Part shown: positions 60,618 through 64,000 of the stretch, in pieces
Numbering within the stretch: the stretch's first letter is position 1
How the letters are laid out: each line of letters opens with the position of its first letter
Source: an uncultured Butyrivibrio sp.
GTDB taxonomy: Bacteria > Bacillota > Clostridia > Lachnospirales > Lachnospiraceae
Assembly: GCF_947169445.1 (NCBI RefSeq)
Contig: NZ_CAMVPU010000012.1
Span: 27,508-91,507 of the forward strand
Reading direction: 5' to 3'
DNA: 64,000 bases
The notes under the pieces: model-generated
What the model was told of the DNA's origin: nothing
The model's database searches: none
What the model saw: the letters and a program-made list of their open reading frames with translations, nothing else
Program-made: the position numbers and the translations under genes

Positions 60618-61814
60618 ATGGATTTAGGAAGACCAATTATTCTATATATGCATGCGGGTTCAGGTAATCACGGATGCGAAGCGATTGTAAACAGTACGCT
60701 GAAACTCATTGCAGCCAAAAGGAATGAGGCAGGTGTTTCAGATCAACTGCCGGTTCTTGTGGTTACAAACAGTGTTGATGAAGACAGAAAGTATTCATTA
60801 GGTGCTTTGGAGAAGGCTGGTCTGTGTCATCTTGTGGAAGACAGGCATATAGACAGAAAGCTCCTTCCGCACATTTTTTATTATGTTTACAGAAAGGTAT
60901 CCGGGGACAGAGAATCTTTCCTCAGATACAAGTACAAGGATGCCTTCAGAGAGTATGATAAATTAATGGCTTCTTATAGGAATAAGCATCCGGAGCAGAT
61001 AGAGGCCTTAAGCAAACAGCCACTGGCAGTTTCTATCGGAGGAGACAACTACTGCTATCCGGAGATGGTTGATGATCTTATTCTTGCTCATAACGTGTTT
61101 AGAAAAAAAGGCTTTGAGACTGTGCTGTGGGGCTGTTCTATTGAGCCAGAGTCTTTATCTGACAAGAATCTGGTGAAGGACCTTCAGGAGTACAAAAAGA
61201 TTTATGCCAGAGAATCCATTTCTTATAAAGCTCTTTTGGATGCAGGAATTCCAAAGGATAAGCTTGTCCTTAGAAAAGATCCGGCTTTTGAGCTTATTAC
61301 TGAGAAAGTAACGCTTCCAAAAGCCTTTGTTCCGGGAAATACTGTCGGTATTAACTTAAGCCCTATGGTTCAGAATAAGGAAAAGGTTCCCGGAGTTACG
61401 ATAGAGAGCTATAGGAATTTTATAAGGTACATCCTTGATAATACTGATCAGAACATAGCACTGATACCTCACGTGGTTTGGGGAAGTAACGATGACCGAA
61501 GGCCACTTGAGGAACTTTTCCTTGAGTTTAAGGATACGAAGAGAGTTGCGATGATTGGTGATGCTCCTGCAACAGAGCTAAAGGGTTACATCGCTATGTG
61601 CAGTTTTTTTGTGGGGGCAAGAACTCACTCAACTATTGCGGCTTATAGCAGCAATGTGCCGACGCTGGTCATAGGATATTCTGTAAAGAGTAGAGGAATT
61701 GCGACAGATCTTTTTGGAACCTATGATAACTATGTGCTTCCGGTGCAGGAAATCGAGGATTCAGATTCCATAATTAATGCCTATAAATGGATTATGGAAA
61801 AAGTGAAGAAATAA
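60618..61814 (+). CDS. Polysaccharide pyruvyltransferase family protein
   Basis: A 398-residue protein of the PS_pyruv_trans family, which puts ketal-linked pyruvate on sugars using phosphoenolpyruvate. Landmarks: MHAGSGNHGCEAIVNSTLKL, AVSIGGDNYCYPEM, LWGCSIEPESL, ARESISYKALLDAG, LIPHVVWG, and FFVGARTHSTIAAYSSNVP, a block that is highly typical. ATG 60618 follows GGGGAG; the in-frame GTG at 60597 would overlap the GT2. It follows the GT2 closely and likely acts on the sugar that enzyme adds, in the cytoplasm. Confidence 0.88.
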   Translation: MDLGRPIILYMHAGSGNHGCEAIVNSTLKLIAAKRNEAGVSDQLPVLVVTNSVDEDRKYSLGALEKAGLCHLVEDRHIDRKLLPHIFYYVYRKVSGDRESFLRYKYKDAFREYDKLMASYRNKHPEQIEALSKQPLAVSIGGDNYCYPEMVDDLILAHNVFRKKGFETVLWGCSIEPESLSDKNLVKDLQEYKKIYARESISYKALLDAGIPKDKLVLRKDPAFELITEKVTLPKAFVPGNTVGINLSPMVQNKEKVPGVTIESYRNFIRYILDNTDQNIALIPHVVWGSNDDRRPLEELFLEFKDTKRVAMIGDAPATELKGYIAMCSFFVGARTHSTIAAYSSNVPTLVIGYSVKSRGIATDLFGTYDNYVLPVQEIEDSDSIINAYKWIMEKVKK

Positions 61815-61822
61815 TGTATATT

Positions 61823-61855
61823 AAGTACGTCTGTGTATGAATTGATGACGTACTT
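61823..61855. repeat. 9-bp hairpin just ahead of a GT11 ribosome site
   Basis: AAGTACGTC (61823-61831) and GACGTACTT (61847-61855) are perfect complements around a 15-base loop. The ribosome site GGGAG (61857-61861) starts two bases after the stem. It lacks a T-run, so attenuation or mRNA protection is likelier than termination. Confidence 0.5.
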
Positions 61856-61869
61856 TGGGAGTTTGGGGA

Positions 61870-62799
61870 ATGATTATAGTAAAAATTGCAGGCGGTCTTG
61901 GAAATCAGATGCAGCAGTATGCGGTGTATAGGAAGCTTCTTGACCTTGGAAAAGAGGTTAAGCTTGATCTTTCATGGTTTGATCCCAAGATACAGGAAAA
62001 GATGCTGGCAAAAAGGGATTTTGAATTATCCTTGTTCAAGGACCTGCCTTACGAAATAGCAACCAAGCAGGAGATTGATGCACTGATAGGACAGAGCTCA
62101 GTTCAGAAGCTTGCCGGTAAGGTTATGAAAAAACTGGGGCTTCGTGAAACAGATAATGAGAATGTTTTTGTAGAAACCAAGATGTATCATCCTGAGATAT
62201 TTGATTTTGATGACAAATATGTAGAGGGTTATTTTGCCTGCCAGAAGTATTATGGGGACATCATGGATGAGCTAAGCAGGCTCTTTGTTTTTCCTGAGCA
62301 TTCTACGGCGCAGTTTCAGCAGAGGAACATGGTGCTCGCTTCCAAGATGGATAAGGAGAATTCTGTCAGTGTCCACATCAGAAGAGGAGATTATCTTTCT
62401 CCTGAGAATATAAAGGTTCTGGGGAATATTGCTACAGAACAGTACTATGACAGCGCCATGAATTATTTCAGGGAAAAATATGAAAATGTGCATTTTTACA
62501 TTTTTACAAGTGACCATGAATATGCAAGAGAGCATTACTCTGACGAATCCCAGTATACGATAATTGACTGGAACACTGGGAAGAACAGTGTGCTGGATCT
62601 GATGCTCATGAGCCACTGTAAGGGCAATATCTGTGCTAATTCGACCTTCAGCTTCTGGGGAGCACGGCTTAATCAAAGACCTGACAGAGAAATCATCAGA
62701 ACAGCCACTATGCGTAATAACCAGCATTGTGACCCGGATATCATGCATGATTACTGGAAGGGATGGATCCTTATAGACAATATGGGGAATATTGTCTGA
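61870..62799 (+). CDS. GT11 alpha-1,2-fucosyltransferase-like (copy 2)
   Basis: A 309-residue GT11: IIVKIAGGLGNQMQQYAVYRKL, the GDP-sugar motif HIRRGDY (169-175), and ANSTFSFWGARLNQ near the end. Compared with copy 1 it keeps the canonical HxRRGDY. GGGAG at 61857-61861 is eight bases from ATG 61870, which is therefore chosen over the in-frame TTG at 61855. It probably adds a fucose branch; the acceptor is unknown. Confidence 0.9.
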   Translation: MIIVKIAGGLGNQMQQYAVYRKLLDLGKEVKLDLSWFDPKIQEKMLAKRDFELSLFKDLPYEIATKQEIDALIGQSSVQKLAGKVMKKLGLRETDNENVFVETKMYHPEIFDFDDKYVEGYFACQKYYGDIMDELSRLFVFPEHSTAQFQQRNMVLASKMDKENSVSVHIRRGDYLSPENIKVLGNIATEQYYDSAMNYFREKYENVHFYIFTSDHEYAREHYSDESQYTIIDWNTGKNSVLDLMLMSHCKGNICANSTFSFWGARLNQRPDREIIRTATMRNNQHCDPDIMHDYWKGWILIDNMGNIV

Positions 62800-62855
62800 T
62801 TCAGAAAGCAAATGACATGGCAAATTAAGCTTTTTGTCGTGGAAAAGAGGTTTTT

Positions 62856-64000
62856 TTGGGAAGAGTTAAATCCGCCACAAGAAATATAATGTTTGGATAT
62901 ATAGGGCAATGTGCGACTATGCTGTTGTCCTTTATTCTTCGTAAGATTTTTGTCCTGTATCTTAGCGAGACACTGCTTGGTGTAAACAGTCTTTACACCA
63001 ATGTGCTTTCGATTTTAAATATGGCAGAGCTTGGAATCGGTACAGCTCTTAATTTCAGCCTTTACGGTCCTGTCGCCAGGGGTGAAAAGGAAAAGATCAA
63101 GTCCTATATGCAGATGTATAGGAAGGCTTATCATACTATTGCCATTGTTGTGGCGGTGCTTGGACTTTTACTTACGCCTTTTCTTAAATATCTGGTTAAA
63201 AATCCTGAGGGAGTTACCACCAGTGATCTTACACTCTTTTACTTTATCTTTTTGTTTAACACGGTCAGCAGCTATTTTGTGGCCTATAAATACAGTCTCA
63301 TAAATGCTGAGCAAAAGAACTATATCCAGACCAATATCATTACTATAACCAAGATATTTACAGTTGTTTTTCAGATTGTTGTACTTGTCATTACAAAGAA
63401 TTTTTATCTTTTCCTGATAACAGACGCTGTAATACAGCTTATTCAGAAGGTTTTCGTTTCAAGATTTCTTGATAATATGTACCCGTATCTTAGGGAAAAG
63501 AATGTTGAGAAGCTGGATAAGGCTGAGAGTGATGAGATATGGTCCAAGACCAAGGCCCTTGTTTTTCATAAGGTTGGTGATGTGGCAAGACTTCAGACGG
63601 ATGCTATCATTATCTCGTCACTTATTGAAGTTGGTATGACCGGAGTAGTTGATAATTACAATATGGTTATCAGCTCAATCTCCAATTTCGTCAATATCAT
63701 TTTTAATTCGGTTATTTCAAGCCTTGGAAACCTTATTGCAACTGAGTCCAAAGAAAAACAGTTCTCGATGTTCAGGGTTTACAGATTTTTTGCATCCTGG
63801 GTGTATGGCTTTTCCTGTGTGGGCTTTATGGTTCTTTTAACACCACTTGTAAGGCTGTGGCTGGGGGATTCATGGATCCTGGCTCCTGCGGCGGTTTACT
63901 GTATTTTGACGGATTACTATTTTAAAGGGGACAGGATTGTCCTTAGTAATTACAAGACGGCAGCAGGTGTTTTTGAGCAGGATAAGTATCTGGCGCTTAT
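62856..64000 (+). CDS. Wzx-like oligosaccharide flippase, N-terminal part (3' end outside window)
   Basis: The frame is open from TTG 62856 to the window end, 381 codons. GAAAAGAGG lies five bases upstream, and the start MGRVKSATRNIMFGYIGQ is typical of Firmicute Wzx proteins of the polysaccharide-transport (MVF-like) family. At least eight helices are visible, with LNMAELGIGTALNFSLYGPV, LINAEQKNYIQTN and YKTAAGVFEQDKYLAL. It should flip undecaprenyl-PP repeat units for the Wzy polymerase at 57059. Confidence 0.92.
   Translation, partial: MGRVKSATRNIMFGYIGQCATMLLSFILRKIFVLYLSETLLGVNSLYTNVLSILNMAELGIGTALNFSLYGPVARGEKEKIKSYMQMYRKAYHTIAIVVAVLGLLLTPFLKYLVKNPEGVTTSDLTLFYFIFLFNTVSSYFVAYKYSLINAEQKNYIQTNIITITKIFTVVFQIVVLVITKNFYLFLITDAVIQLIQKVFVSRFLDNMYPYLREKNVEKLDKAESDEIWSKTKALVFHKVGDVARLQTDAIIISSLIEVGMTGVVDNYNMVISSISNFVNIIFNSVISSLGNLIATESKEKQFSMFRVYRFFASWVYGFSCVGFMVLLTPLVRLWLGDSWILAPAAVYCILTDYYFKGDRIVLSNYKTAAGVFEQDKYLAL

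Noticed and set aside
1..64000. CRISPR array, tRNA/rRNA genes, integrase or transposase genes
   Set aside because: None was seen when reading the gaps and coding regions; the only mobile-type DNA is the small non-autonomous element and its partial copy.

Overview
This window is a single, very large surface-polysaccharide / glycoconjugate biosynthesis region. About 97% of it is coding, nearly all on the + strand, in tightly packed genes that often overlap by ATGA or sit under 60 bases apart. Moderate-to-low GC, frequent TTG/GTG starts with strong AGGAGG-type ribosome sites, and many polytopic membrane families typical of gut and rumen Lachnospiraceae (DUF6020-, DUF6044- and DUF6056-like proteins) point to a Clostridia host, most plausibly a Butyrivibrio-like Lachnospiraceae. 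That placement is inference. There are no rRNA or tRNA genes, no CRISPR array, no transposase and no dedicated regulator. No stretch over 300 bases lacks a gene.

Layout. (1) 1-5668: glycosyltransferases (GT2, two GT4, a Gpi18-like membrane GT, GT2) ending at a strong terminator. (2) 5763-8686, minus strand: a two-gene operon with a DUF6044-like membrane protein and an N-acetyl-sugar amidotransferase (PseA/WbpG type). (3) 8758-14314: a nonulosonic acid module (candidate sialyl/pseudaminyltransferase, PseH-like GNAT, PseI, PseG, a GT2 and PseF). (4) 14396-24757: PglK-like ABC exporter, acyltransferase-3, GT-C-like membrane protein, GtrA, WecE-type aminotransferase, membrane protein, GNAT and DUF6020-like protein. 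(5) 24840-34550: Wzy/ligase-like protein, then a bacillosamine-type initiation block (PglF-, PglE- and PglC-like) with a PLP enzyme and an ATP-grasp ligase where PglD might be expected, and a PglA-like GT4. (6) 34653-37754: nucleotide-sugar dehydrogenase plus 4-epimerase (a GalNAcA-type route) and a DUF2334 deacetylase. (7) 37802-49246: four GT4s, two asparagine-synthase-like amidotransferases and an MBOAT/SGNH O-acylation pair. (8) 49376-64000: three GT11 (fucosyltransferase-type) genes, a second PglK-like ABC exporter, DUF3431-, DUF5672- and GT17-type transferases, two GT2s, a second Wzy, a DUF6056-like protein, a pyruvyltransferase and a Wzx flippase cut by the window edge.

How it works together (inference). 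PglC-like initiation on undecaprenyl phosphate, stepwise extension by cytoplasmic GTs, export by Wzx or the ABC exporters, and polymerisation by Wzy-like proteins would give one or more complex glycans. These could carry bacillosamine-type sugar, amidated hexosaminuronic acid, pseudaminic-type acid, Fuc4N-type sugar, fucose, pyruvate and O-acyl groups. Duplicate exporters, polymerases and amidotransferases suggest more than one repeat unit is encoded.

The clearest non-coding discovery is a 145-bp miniature inverted-repeat element (54049-54193) with perfect 11-bp terminal inverted repeats and a perfect 8-bp target-site duplication. It has rewritten the C-terminus of a glycosyltransferase. A related half-copy lies at 49231-49288, over the end of an asparagine-synthase gene.
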